DNA of 64,000 nucleotides from positions 1 to 64,000 of the forward strand of contig JADZCU010000044.1 in NCBI GenBank assembly GCA_020851415.1, read 5' to 3'. The notes below the pieces were generated by a model. The model searched no databases. It was not told the DNA's origin and worked only from the letters and a program-made list of their open reading frames with translations. The DNA is from Candidatus Peregrinibacteria bacterium. Lineage in GTDB: Bacteria; Patescibacteriota; Gracilibacteria; UBA1369. The position numbers and the translations under genes are program-made. Position 1 is the first letter of the stretch; each line of letters starts with the position of its first letter. Shown piece by piece: positions 55,379 to 63,005 of the stretch.

Positions 55379-56722
55379 ATGAAGGTTATTCTTTTGGCCG
55401 CAGGCCGCAGTAAAAGACTGAAACCGATTGAGGATAAAAATTTCCTCCATTTTCTGGGGAAACCACTGATCCAACATCAATTGGAACAGCTGCTTTTTGT
55501 GGGACTCACGGAGGTGGTAGTGGTTGGTGGGGAGCATAATTTGGCTAAACTGATGACTCTTGTGAAGGGTTTGCCCAAAAAATTAAAGGTAACTGTCGTG
55601 AAACAGGAAAATCTGGATGAGGGAATGGCAGGCGCCATGATGGCTGCAGAAAAAGAGGTACAAGGTGATTCAATTTTGGTTGTGAGTGGGAATGATGTGG
55701 TTGAGAAAAAGGCGTTTTTAGATATTTTGAAAATTTCGAAGGAGTTGAAAGTTGACGGTTTAATGTTGGGGAAAAAAGTTGAGGAGTATTTTCCGGGTGG
55801 ATATTTGAATGTTCGTGCAAACGGCTTGATTACAGCTATCGTAGAAAAACCGGGTGCAGGAAATGAACCCAGCAAACTGGTGAATTTGGTTGTGCATTAT
55901 TTTAAGGATGGAGGAAAATTTATTGATGAAGTGAAGAAAACAAAATCTACCCGGGATGATCGATATGAAGTGGCGATTGATCATATGATTCAGGATGGAA
56001 GCAAAATTAAGGTTGTGCCATATGATGGCTTTTGGCAGCCGATAAAATATCCATGGCATGTTATTTCTTTGATGAATTATTTCCTGGAAAATATTGCTGG
56101 TAGTTTTTCGAAGGCGGAGTGTAAAAAACGAAAAATTGAGATTGCTGATACTGCCACCATTCGAGGTGACCATGTGTACATTGGGGATGGGGCAAAAATT
56201 ATGGATAATGCTGTGATTATTGGGCCGGCGTATATTGGAAAAAATACGATTGTGGCTACCAATGCGATGGTACGAGCATCGAGTGTCGGGGATAATTGCG
56301 TGATCGGTTTTGGAACCGAAATTGCGCGAAGTTATCTTGGTGAATCTGTTTGGACACACACAAATTATGTGGGTGACAGTATTATTGGAAATAATTGTTC
56401 GTTTGGTTCTGGAACTGTTACCGGTAATTTGAGACTGGATGAAAAAAATATTCCGGTGAATATTCAGGGCGAAAAAGTGGATTCCGGCATGAATAAATTT
56501 GGGCTTATTACGGGCAATAATGTGCGATGTGGCATTAACACAAGTTTTATGCCGGGCGTTAAGGTTGGAAATAACTCTTTTGTGGGTGCGGGTATTGTGG
56601 TGGCACAGGATATAGAAGATAATAAGTTTGTGTATGCCAAGACGGAGCTGGTGATTAAGGATAATGTCGCGCAACTGGATTCAAGCAAACGTGACGAAAT
56701 GAAAAAGAAAATGGGGAAATAA
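55379..56722 (+). CDS. GlmU-like sugar nucleotidyltransferase/hexapeptide acyltransferase
   Basis: A bifunctional-looking enzyme of 447 residues. The N-terminal pyrophosphorylase domain has LAAGRSKRLKP, a G-D pair in VVSGNDVVEK and VEKPG. From about 255 on, left-handed beta-helix repeats are visible (ADTATIRGDHVYIGDGAKIMDNAVIIGP in part, then IGNNCSFGSGTVTGNL and the NNVRCGINTSFMPGVKVG region), as in GlmU and its archaeal relatives. It probably makes an activated sugar such as UDP-GlcNAc or dTDP-glucose; the substrate is not readable from the sequence. A glycosyltransferase follows after 56 bases. Confidence 0.85.
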   Translation: MKVILLAAGRSKRLKPIEDKNFLHFLGKPLIQHQLEQLLFVGLTEVVVVGGEHNLAKLMTLVKGLPKKLKVTVVKQENLDEGMAGAMMAAEKEVQGDSILVVSGNDVVEKKAFLDILKISKELKVDGLMLGKKVEEYFPGGYLNVRANGLITAIVEKPGAGNEPSKLVNLVVHYFKDGGKFIDEVKKTKSTRDDRYEVAIDHMIQDGSKIKVVPYDGFWQPIKYPWHVISLMNYFLENIAGSFSKAECKKRKIEIADTATIRGDHVYIGDGAKIMDNAVIIGPAYIGKNTIVATNAMVRASSVGDNCVIGFGTEIARSYLGESVWTHTNYVGDSIIGNNCSFGSGTVTGNLRLDEKNIPVNIQGEKVDSGMNKFGLITGNNVRCGINTSFMPGVKVGNNSFVGAGIVVAQDIEDNKFVYAKTELVIKDNVAQLDSSKRDEMKKKMGK

Positions 56723-56778
56723 CGGATGCTATTTGTCATGGATCGCAGGCATCTGAATAAAAAATTATTCACAGGTTT

Positions 56779-57573
56779 ATGAAACTTTCGGTTATCATTG
56801 TGAACTTCAATCATAAATATTTTCCGCGCCTTGCGGTGGAGGCTTTGGAGAAATCCAAAACGAACTTTCCCTTTGAAATTATCGTGGTTGATAATCATTC
56901 AACGGATGAGGAGAGTCTGATTTTTTTGGAGAAAGCCCATCTAGAAAATCGCATTACGCTGATCAAATCGCCCCAAAACGTAGGATTTGGCCGAGGCAAT
57001 AATCTGGGTGTGGCGATAGCGAAGGGTGAATATATTTTCTTTCACAACCCGGATGTTACCGTGAACGAAGATAGCTTGCAGAAAATGGTGGACTATCTGC
57101 ACCATAATAAAGATATTGGTATTATTGGACCAAAGCTTATGTACTCGAGCGGAAAAGTGCAGGAATCTTGCCGTCGTCATATGAAGTTTGGCGATTTGAT
57201 TTTGAACAGGACTTTCCTTGGTAAACTCCCCTTTTTCAAGAGTCGCGTGAAAAGATATTTGATGGAAGATTTTGACCACAGCAAAATTCAGGATGTTGAT
57301 TTGATCACCGGGGCAGCCATTATGATGCCGAAAACAGTATGTGATAAAGTGGGCGGTTTTGATAAGCGCTACTTTTTGTTTATGGAAGATTTTGATTTAT
57401 GCCGCATGGTGAAAAAAGCCGGCTATCGTGTAGTGTATTACCCGGAAGCCGTTGTGAATCATTATCACAAGCGTTTGAGTCAGGGATCGTTTTTGAAACT
57501 GCTCAGAAAAAAAGTTTTCTGGTTACATGTGAGCAGCGCTTTGAAATATTTCTGGAAGTGGCGCGGGAAATAA
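56779..57573 (+). CDS. Family 2 glycosyltransferase
   Basis: A 264-residue GT-A fold enzyme of the rhamnosyltransferase/WbbL type. It has the N-terminal LSVIIVNFNHKYF, the nucleotide-sugar-binding IIVVDNHSTDEES, NVGFGRGNNLGVAIAKGEY, a DxD-like Asp in FFHNPDVTV, and FLFMEDFDLCRMVKKAGYRV with the catalytic-base region. The last ~25 residues are aromatic and basic and may lie on the membrane. Its partner is the upstream GlmU-like enzyme, pointing to surface-polysaccharide synthesis. Confidence 0.92.
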   Translation: MKLSVIIVNFNHKYFPRLAVEALEKSKTNFPFEIIVVDNHSTDEESLIFLEKAHLENRITLIKSPQNVGFGRGNNLGVAIAKGEYIFFHNPDVTVNEDSLQKMVDYLHHNKDIGIIGPKLMYSSGKVQESCRRHMKFGDLILNRTFLGKLPFFKSRVKRYLMEDFDHSKIQDVDLITGAAIMMPKTVCDKVGGFDKRYFLFMEDFDLCRMVKKAGYRVVYYPEAVVNHYHKRLSQGSFLKLLRKKVFWLHVSSALKYFWKWRGK

Positions 57574-57601
57574 AACAGAACTTGTTTCTCTGATGACCTG
57601 C

Positions 57602-58369
57602 TTAAGCTGTTTTTTTGACTTCTCTTACGGTTACAGGCAAATCTTCAATTAATTCAGCTTCATCAGTAAGATCGATTACTTCCGGTTCTGTAGTTTTTGA
57701 TGGAACTGCTTTCAAGATTGATTCGATATCACCTTTTACTGATGTTACTACTTCTGATGGTGCTTCCGCTTTTCTTGCCGCCAAGGCTCTTTCGAATGCG
57801 ACCTGTTCTTCCAAACGTTTTTTTTCAGCATACTCTGGGTCATTGATTCGTTTTTCTTCTTCTGCAAAGAAATCCGCTAAACGCTTATTACTTTCTGCGC
57901 GCGCTTTTATTCCTGCCGGAGAGTTGTATTCAGCGATTTTTCTCATTTCTTCTATGATGTCTGCTTTTGCTTTTTCCTTTCTGGTCGGGTCGAAATCCGG
58001 AAAAATCATTTGAGCAACTCGCAGCGGTAATTTTGACGGTAATTTTGGGTGCTCATACGGCATGGTTTTTTGATTCATGAGCATTGTCTCTTCTACCAAA
58101 TCTAAAAGCTGCTGGAGCGCACTTTGATATTCTGTGGGTTTTGTAGCAGGTACGAGAGCTTCCTGAATGATACCCATGAAGTTGGCCTCTAACCTTTCCA
58201 TTACATCGGCCGGGATGCCGTACTTACGTTCAATTTGGGCAAACTGCTCTGCCGGAGTGGTTGCCTCGTTAATAGCCATATCTATATCTTCAGGGCGAAA
58301 ATTTGGTAATTGTCCTTCTCCCTCAGTTTCAAACTGTTGAGCTGCTGCGCTTGCCATATATTCATTCAT
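57602..58369 (-). CDS. Hypothetical Glu-rich helical protein
   Basis: A 255-residue soluble helical protein with a strongly charged middle (about 160-200) and an acidic C-terminus (EPEVIDLTDEAELIEDLP). No signal, membrane segment or catalytic motif. The promoter is a perfect extended -10 overlapped by a palindrome (58385-58403), suggesting regulated expression. No family recognised. Confidence 0.65.
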   Translation of the reverse strand: MNEYMASAAAQQFETEGEGQLPNFRPEDIDMAINEATTPAEQFAQIERKYGIPADVMERLEANFMGIIQEALVPATKPTEYQSALQQLLDLVEETMLMNQKTMPYEHPKLPSKLPLRVAQMIFPDFDPTRKEKAKADIIEEMRKIAEYNSPAGIKARAESNKRLADFFAEEEKRINDPEYAEKKRLEEQVAFERALAARKAEAPSEVVTSVKGDIESILKAVPSKTTEPEVIDLTDEAELIEDLPVTVREVKKTA

Positions 58370-58384
58370 AAAGGTTATCTTTAA

Positions 58385-58403
58385 ATTATATCATATTATG
58401 ATA
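58385..58403 (-). promoter_or_regulatory. Extended -10 promoter overlapped by palindrome
   Basis: The minus strand has TGATATAAT (TATAAT at 58385-58390), 15 bases before the ATG at 58369. The 15-base palindrome TATCATATTATGATA (58389-58403) overlaps the -10, a typical operator position. Confidence 0.5.
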
Positions 58404-58514
58404 ATATGGCAAATGCGGTTTCATTACAGGATAAATGGTGATTATTACCAAAATTGGACTTCCTGTTACTGGGAAGCCATAAAATATATCTTCATTACAC
58501 CTGATTTACTGTTA

Positions 58515-59006
58515 TTATGCCACTTTGGCGTAAAGAACCTTTGCTAATTTTTCCGCCTCGGCATACATAAGACCGCCTACAACAAATAAACCTCCCGTGC
58601 CTTCACTTGGAAATATTTTTTTATCAATTTTGAGTTTTTCACAGAGGATGATCAGTACGATGTGCATAAGTGTCCTCATACGCTCGAACTCTACGGGCTT
58701 ACCTTTGGCCAACTTTTGGTTGAATTCCAGGTATTTTGTTGGATCTACATTGTATTTTGCACAAAACTCCTGAAATTGATCGATGGTATTTTCGTGGCGA
58801 CTCGCTGATATTTCGTATAAATCCAGCAGCACTTTCGGCACAAAAATTTTATCCTCTTTTCTATCAATGACTTCGTTTGTTGCAGCCTGCATTCTTTGAA
58901 TAAGAGCGGCACAAAGAACCGGTTTATCGCCGTTTGCTTCCCAGCGATCAATCATTGCGTCTGTAATACCATCATCTAACCTGGTTGGCCTGACCGATTC
59001 GCCCAT
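58515..59006 (-). CDS. Hypothetical soluble protein
   Basis: A 163-residue helical protein starting MGESVRPTRLDDG with no signal or membrane segment. A Gly-rich stretch near the C-terminus (GTGGLFVVGGLMYAEAEKLA) is its most distinctive part. It has a strong promoter (59033-59061). Composition resembles other lineage-restricted proteins in the window. Function unknown. Confidence 0.65.
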   Translation of the reverse strand: MGESVRPTRLDDGITDAMIDRWEANGDKPVLCAALIQRMQAATNEVIDRKEDKIFVPKVLLDLYEISASRHENTIDQFQEFCAKYNVDPTKYLEFNQKLAKGKPVEFERMRTLMHIVLIILCEKLKIDKKIFPSEGTGGLFVVGGLMYAEAEKLAKVLYAKVA

Positions 59007-59032
59007 ACAACAAAAACACGGATTGGTTGTTG

Positions 59033-59061
59033 ATAGTACAATTTAGGATCTATTTTGTCAA
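59033..59061 (-). promoter_or_regulatory. Sigma70 promoter for 58515-59006
   Basis: The minus strand reads TTGACA, 17 bases, TACTAT, which is near-consensus. It lies directly after the purN stop, so this gene is transcribed independently of purN. Confidence 0.7.
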
Positions 59062-59065
59062 TATT

Positions 59066-59686
59066 TTATTGAATTTCGCCCTTTGCGAACTTGCGAATCA
59101 CCTCAGGGTAAAGCTTTTTCTCCAAAGCTTGCACCTTATTTTTCAGGCTTTCAACTGTTTCGTCCGCTTCAATTGTTACTTTTTCCTGAACAATGATTTT
59201 ACCGGTATCAACTCCTTCATCTACAAAATGAATGGTACAGCCACTTTCCTTTTCTCCAGCCTTGAGAACCTCTTCATGAACGTTGGAACCAAAATAGCCA
59301 GGTCCGCTGAATTTTGGCATGAGTGCGGGATGAACGTTAATGATTTTATGAGGAAATTGTCGAACGAATTCAGGACTTAGGATACGCATGTAACCGATAA
59401 GACAGATGAGATCGACATGATTTTCTTGAAGTATTTTTGCAACTTCCAGGTCATATTCAACACGAGATTTTCCTTTTGGATCGACGAATACTGTTTTATA
59501 TCCTTGTGTGGCAGCACGCTCCAAAGCGAATGCTGTTTGCTTATTACTCACAACAACTGCAAGTTCTATGCCGGGCATTTTACCTGCTTTCATTTCATCA
59601 ATAATTGCCTGCAGATCTGTTCCGTTGGTTGACGCTAAAACGCCAATGCGGAAAGGTTTTTGATTTGTTTGGCTCTGATTATCCAT
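59066..59686 (-). CDS. purN: Phosphoribosylglycinamide formyltransferase (PurN)
   Basis: PurN formylates GAR with 10-formyl-THF in purine synthesis. The 206 residues have the catalytic set: Asn and His in HKIINVHPALMP, Asp in HFVDEGVDTGKII, the N-terminal IGVLASTNGTDLQAI and the cofactor-binding LICLIGYMRILSPEFV. The length is normal. It follows sdaAA by eight bases, so it may be co-transcribed with the serine dehydratase genes, although the link is not metabolic in an obvious way. Confidence 0.95.
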   Translation of the reverse strand: MDNQSQTNQKPFRIGVLASTNGTDLQAIIDEMKAGKMPGIELAVVVSNKQTAFALERAATQGYKTVFVDPKGKSRVEYDLEVAKILQENHVDLICLIGYMRILSPEFVRQFPHKIINVHPALMPKFSGPGYFGSNVHEEVLKAGEKESGCTIHFVDEGVDTGKIIVQEKVTIEADETVESLKNKVQALEKKLYPEVIRKFAKGEIQ

Positions 59687-59694
59687 GAAAATAA

Positions 59695-60606
59695 TTAATC
59701 AATTTCGTTTGGCTTGAGTGGCGGAAGACCAAGTTTTTTTCTGATCATGATTCCAGATTTTGTTACTGCCAGTCCGCCGAGCGCTGTTTCACGGAGTTTA
59801 CTCGACATTATTTTTCCAATGTTTTTCATAGCCATTACCACTTCATCGAAAGGTATGAAACTTTCCACACCAAGAACGGAGGCGTCTGAAGCAGCGTATG
59901 CTGTTGACGCCCCGAGCATATTTCTTTTGATACAAGGAACTGCGACAAGTCCACCGAGCGGATCACAGGCCAATCCTAAGTAACTCTTGAGTGCAAGCGC
60001 TGAGGCGTTGAGACATTCTTCAGGTGTCCCCCCTCGCATTTCTGTAGCAGCTGATGCGGCCATTGCTACCGCAGCTCCGACTTCGGCCTGGCAGCCGGCT
60101 GCTGCCGCCGAGAGCGTGGCTCCTTCGGCAATAATGATGCCAACGGCAGATGCATTAAACAAAGCGCGTATGGCTTTTTCTTCTGAAACTTTCCAGTCGT
60201 GTTGCGCCGCCAGTACTACGCCCGGTACAACCCCCGAGCCTCCTGCCGTTGGAAACGCTGCGATTCTTCCCATGGCGGAATTGGTTTCACCCGTTGCCGC
60301 AGCATAAGCCATGGCACGATTTACGAGTGGAGAACTGAGCATTTTCTTCTTTGAAGTGAGCGCTTTGAAAAGCTTGGGAGCGTCTCCGCCTGCCATCCCG
60401 AAGGCGGATTTTTCCGGCTTTTCTATGGCCTTTGCGATAGCTTCATCCATTACGTCTCTGGTTTTTTTCATTTTTGCCATTACTTCTTTCCGGCCATCCT
60501 TTGAATACTCCATTTCGTAATTTATAACTATTTCTGAAATTGGCGCTTTGTGTTTCTTACAAAGAGCTAAGAGTTCTTCCGAGTTTGTGAAGGCGTATTT
60601 ATACAT
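59695..60606 (-). CDS. sdaAA: L-serine dehydratase, alpha subunit
   Basis: The alpha subunit of the iron-sulfur L-serine dehydratase, converting serine to pyruvate and ammonia. The 303 residues show AFPTAGGSGVVPGVV, the cluster-binding cysteines in AAGCQAEVGAAVAMAASA and LACDPLGGLVAVPCIKRN, and the C-terminal RETALGGLAVTKSGI. All expected cysteines appear. It lies eight bases after the beta-subunit gene (60615-61322), a two-subunit arrangement as in Bacillus and clostridia. Confidence 0.95.
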   Translation of the reverse strand: MYKYAFTNSEELLALCKKHKAPISEIVINYEMEYSKDGRKEVMAKMKKTRDVMDEAIAKAIEKPEKSAFGMAGGDAPKLFKALTSKKKMLSSPLVNRAMAYAAATGETNSAMGRIAAFPTAGGSGVVPGVVLAAQHDWKVSEEKAIRALFNASAVGIIIAEGATLSAAAAGCQAEVGAAVAMAASAATEMRGGTPEECLNASALALKSYLGLACDPLGGLVAVPCIKRNMLGASTAYAASDASVLGVESFIPFDEVVMAMKNIGKIMSSKLRETALGGLAVTKSGIMIRKKLGLPPLKPNEID

Positions 60607-60614
60607 AGAAAAAA

Positions 60615-61322
60615 TTATTTTTCGAGTGATGTGAGTGAACGAACTTCAGCTATTCCTTCCAGATCTTCCATCTCCAGTACTTCACTAAGTTTCAGTCGAC
60701 GACCGGAGGTATTGATGATTGAAAGTGCGTGTTTATCGACTTTGGTTGTCTGAATATCGTGGATTCTGATGCGAAGTTTTTCTACTTCTTTACACAGGGC
60801 ATCAAGGTTTTGCTGGTTATTGTTATGCCAAACAACCAGTGTTTTAAACTGGCCGGCAACACCCGTTAAATCTACGTCGAACTGTTCTATTTTTACTATC
60901 TTGATCATACCGCCTCCAATGGATGAACCGGTAATTTCCATTGGCTGGCGATCCCATTTTTCCAAAACTATTTTTACCGTGTTTGGATGGTATTTTTCGC
61001 CAAGGTCGGTTGTAATAAACTCGTATTTTATGTTTTCTTTTTTTGCAAAATCGAAAGAATTTTTTATTCGCGGATCGGATGTTTTGAATTTCAGAATTCC
61101 TCCGACCAAAGCGCGATCGGTGGCGTGTCCTTTATACACGGTCGCAAAAGATCCGTGCAGGTAGAAGGTTACTTTTTCCGGTGTACCGTGAAAAAGAGCG
61201 CGTGCCATTTGTCCTATCTTGCAGGCTCCGGCGGTGTGAGAACTGGATGGGCCAACCATAATTGGACCGGCAATATCAAAGACCGAATAGTGCGGTCCTG
61301 ATTTTTGAGTGGTGGTTGGCAT
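60615..61322 (-). CDS. sdaAB: L-serine dehydratase, beta subunit
   Basis: The beta subunit, 235 residues, with the substrate-binding GPIMVGPSSSHTAGACKIGQ motif (about 20-39) and HGSFATVYKGHATDRALVGG. The C-terminal ~75 residues form an ACT-like regulatory domain (LSIINTSGRRLKLSEVL). It is the first gene of the sdaAB-sdaAA-purN unit. On the minus strand a perfect TATAAT (61371-61376) lies about 48 bases upstream, without a good -35. Confidence 0.95.
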   Translation of the reverse strand: MPTTTQKSGPHYSVFDIAGPIMVGPSSSHTAGACKIGQMARALFHGTPEKVTFYLHGSFATVYKGHATDRALVGGILKFKTSDPRIKNSFDFAKKENIKYEFITTDLGEKYHPNTVKIVLEKWDRQPMEITGSSIGGGMIKIVKIEQFDVDLTGVAGQFKTLVVWHNNNQQNLDALCKEVEKLRIRIHDIQTTKVDKHALSIINTSGRRLKLSEVLEMEDLEGIAEVRSLTSLEK

Positions 61323-61396
61323 TTGGAAAAGTTGTTGCCTTTATTCTCTTCGAAATCGCTGGAAAGTCAAATTATACTTTTGTTTAGAACAACTAC

Positions 61397-62110
61397 TTAC
61401 TTTTTACCGTAGAGAGGTCTGTACAAACATTCATCTGCTGGCATGACCGATTCTTTGGGGTTTATTTTTTTTGATGAGAACCGTACGGGTGCTTTTCGGA
61501 TCAATACAAAAGGGGTACTTTCTTTTCCTTCCCCCATGACCGCATGGGCGGAAGCGGCCAGCATATCTGCCATGTTTTGCTGGGTTACCTTCAGCTTATT
61601 GCCATATAGATCTTTGTTACCTCTCAAGTCGTTTACACCATAAAACCCTGCATAACCAAGCGCAATTCCGGAAACTCCGCGACGCAGCGGGACACAATGT
61701 GAATCTGTTATGAGTACGCCCAGTTTTTTTATTTTGAAATGTTTTTTGAGTGCCTTGCAGAGCTTTTCGGCTTCCTTAAATGGCTGATGTGGCCACAAAA
61801 TAGCCTCTCCCGGTTTTGAATTTGAGCGATCTATACCGGCCCAAGGTATGTAGATGCCGTTTTTTATTGTAATCATGACCATTTCATCACCAATAACTTT
61901 GTCTGCTTCATCTTTCACCAGCTTTCGAAACTCGGCTTCCGATTTAATTTTTTTTATTCTGTTCTGAGTAACCGCCAGCACTTTTGAGGTAATAACCAGC
62001 AGGTCTCCGTCCGTGAGCTTGGTCTTTTTCAATGACTTTAGGAGGACTTCCAATAGGTTATCTCCCTGTGTAATAATTTTTGACTTTATGGCTCTTACAA
62101 GCATAATCAT
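61397..62110 (-). CDS. CofE-like gamma-glutamyl ligase
   Basis: A 237-residue protein resembling CofE (F420-0:gamma-glutamyl ligase), which adds glutamates to coenzyme F420-0 in a GTP-dependent way. Matching features are GDLLVITSKVLAVTQ near residue 37, GVLITDSHCVPLRRGVSGIALGYAGF and DLYGNKL. The end (ESTPFVLIRKAPV) matches the N-terminal ligase domain family. No other F420 genes (cofC, cofD, cofGH) are in the window, so it may act on another substrate. The start is ATG 62110 or the Met two codons later. Confidence 0.8.
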   Translation of the reverse strand: MIMLVRAIKSKIITQGDNLLEVLLKSLKKTKLTDGDLLVITSKVLAVTQNRIKKIKSEAEFRKLVKDEADKVIGDEMVMITIKNGIYIPWAGIDRSNSKPGEAILWPHQPFKEAEKLCKALKKHFKIKKLGVLITDSHCVPLRRGVSGIALGYAGFYGVNDLRGNKDLYGNKLKVTQQNMADMLAASAHAVMGEGKESTPFVLIRKAPVRFSSKKINPKESVMPADECLYRPLYGKK

Positions 62111-62369
62111 CGGCTATTGCTTTATGGTACGTAATATTGTTTTAACATACTTTTATGTGCGCGTCCATTACAGGTTATTGACCTGCGTGCGACCGTTTGG
62201 TACTATGGTGTGAACGCTAAAGAGTAGATGAAATAAGGTGAACGTTCATATTATGCCACCCCCGAATCTGTTTTCGGAAGGACACGGCCTCCGCCCTTTA
62301 AAAACAAGTGAATACTAGCAGAGAGCACAGAGCTTTGTAAGCCAAGCTCCCTTGAAAAGATCCATATAC

Positions 62370-62549
62370 ATGGCAAATCTTCAAGGTTCTGTGGTCTCTG
62401 CCCCGTACTGGTCCTACTTGACTATCCGGACCGACCCTACCGCTGCCTGGTGCACTGTTCATCCTTCGGGATGCAGACCGCACACTCAACAGGCGGTCCT
62501 TGGCAAGACTGTAAACTTACGCCGAAACGGAGCAGATGAATGGTACTAA
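62370..62549 (+). CDS. Possible small protein (59 residues)
   Basis: A plus-strand frame with ATG at 62370 (MANLQGSVVSAPYWSYLTIR) ending EWY; a TTG at 62352 is an alternative start. It contains two Cys and several Trp/Tyr, is not hydrophobic enough for a membrane protein and lacks a Shine-Dalgarno. The overlapping minus-strand frame is no better. It could be a small secreted or RNA-binding protein, or non-coding. Confidence 0.3.
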   Translation: MANLQGSVVSAPYWSYLTIRTDPTAAWCTVHPSGCRPHTQQAVLGKTVNLRRNGADEWY

Positions 62550-62646
62550 TTAGTCACTAGTCCAAAACAAAAATAAATTCCACAAAAACAAAAATCTCAG
62601 CCGTAATTTCATTCTTATATTTTGCGGTTGATAGACTCAGGAGTTT

Positions 62647-62679
62647 AACCCCACACACCAAAGCGGGGTTTTTCTTTTT
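62647..62679 (+). terminator. Terminator
   Basis: AACCCC (62647-62652) pairs with GGGGTT (62665-62670) and is followed by TTTCTTTTT. It lies about 100 bases after the possible small gene ending at 62549. Confidence 0.55.
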
Positions 62680-62700
62680 GTCCTGAAAAAGTTCGTCTTA

Positions 62701-62780
62701 CTTCGTCAACTTCAAAAAAATCTTCTCTCACTGTATCCCCGAATACAGTTCGGTCAGATTTTTTTTCGTTTCCTCGTAAT
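62701..62780. repeat. Structured repeat/terminator, copy 2
   Basis: AAAAAAATCT (62714-62723) pairs with AGATTTTTTT (62756-62765), and the inner CTGTAT (62731-62736) pairs with ATACAG (62743-62748), as in the copy at 45065-45140. Two outer-stem pairs differ by compensatory changes (G-C to A-T and C-G to T-A). The flanks CTTCGTCAAC and CCTCGTAA match those of copy 1. Confidence 0.7.
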
Positions 62781-62830
62781 CCAAACTTTTTGAGGACAAA
62801 AGAATGTGCGTTACTGGTCAGGAATTTAGG

Positions 62831-62882
62831 CCTCGGGGATATGGTTAAAAATCCCGAGGGCGCTTTGCTGCTCGGGATTTTT
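62831..62882. terminator. Terminator with competing upstream arm
   Basis: AAAAATCCCGAG (62847-62858) and CTCGGGATTTTT (62871-62882) form a perfect twelve-base stem, usable on both strands. CCTCGGGGAT (62831-62840) can also pair with ATCCCGAGG (62851-62859), which would disrupt the terminator. It lies 124 bases from the 3' end of the VWA gene. Confidence 0.6.
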
Positions 62883-63005
62883 ACTTTTTTTATATTTGCT
62901 ATAGGACGGCGGCTTGAGGTCGCTTCGCTTCTTAAGCTATCTCACGGCAGGAGTGTACTTTGCTGTTCTGGCCTTCCTTAGGCTTGTTGCTGGTTGAATT
63001 TTGCT

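Larger units (their letters stand above)
62111..63005. other. Long intergenic region with terminators and structured repeat
   Basis: A stretch of 895 bases without a well-supported gene. It holds a possible 59-codon frame (62370-62549), a terminator at 62647-62679, the second copy of the structured repeat (62701-62780), and an attenuator-like set of mutually exclusive hairpins at 62831-62882. A further small inverted repeat lies near 62905-62940. The part at 62240-62550 is more G+C-rich than the rest. Confidence 0.5.
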
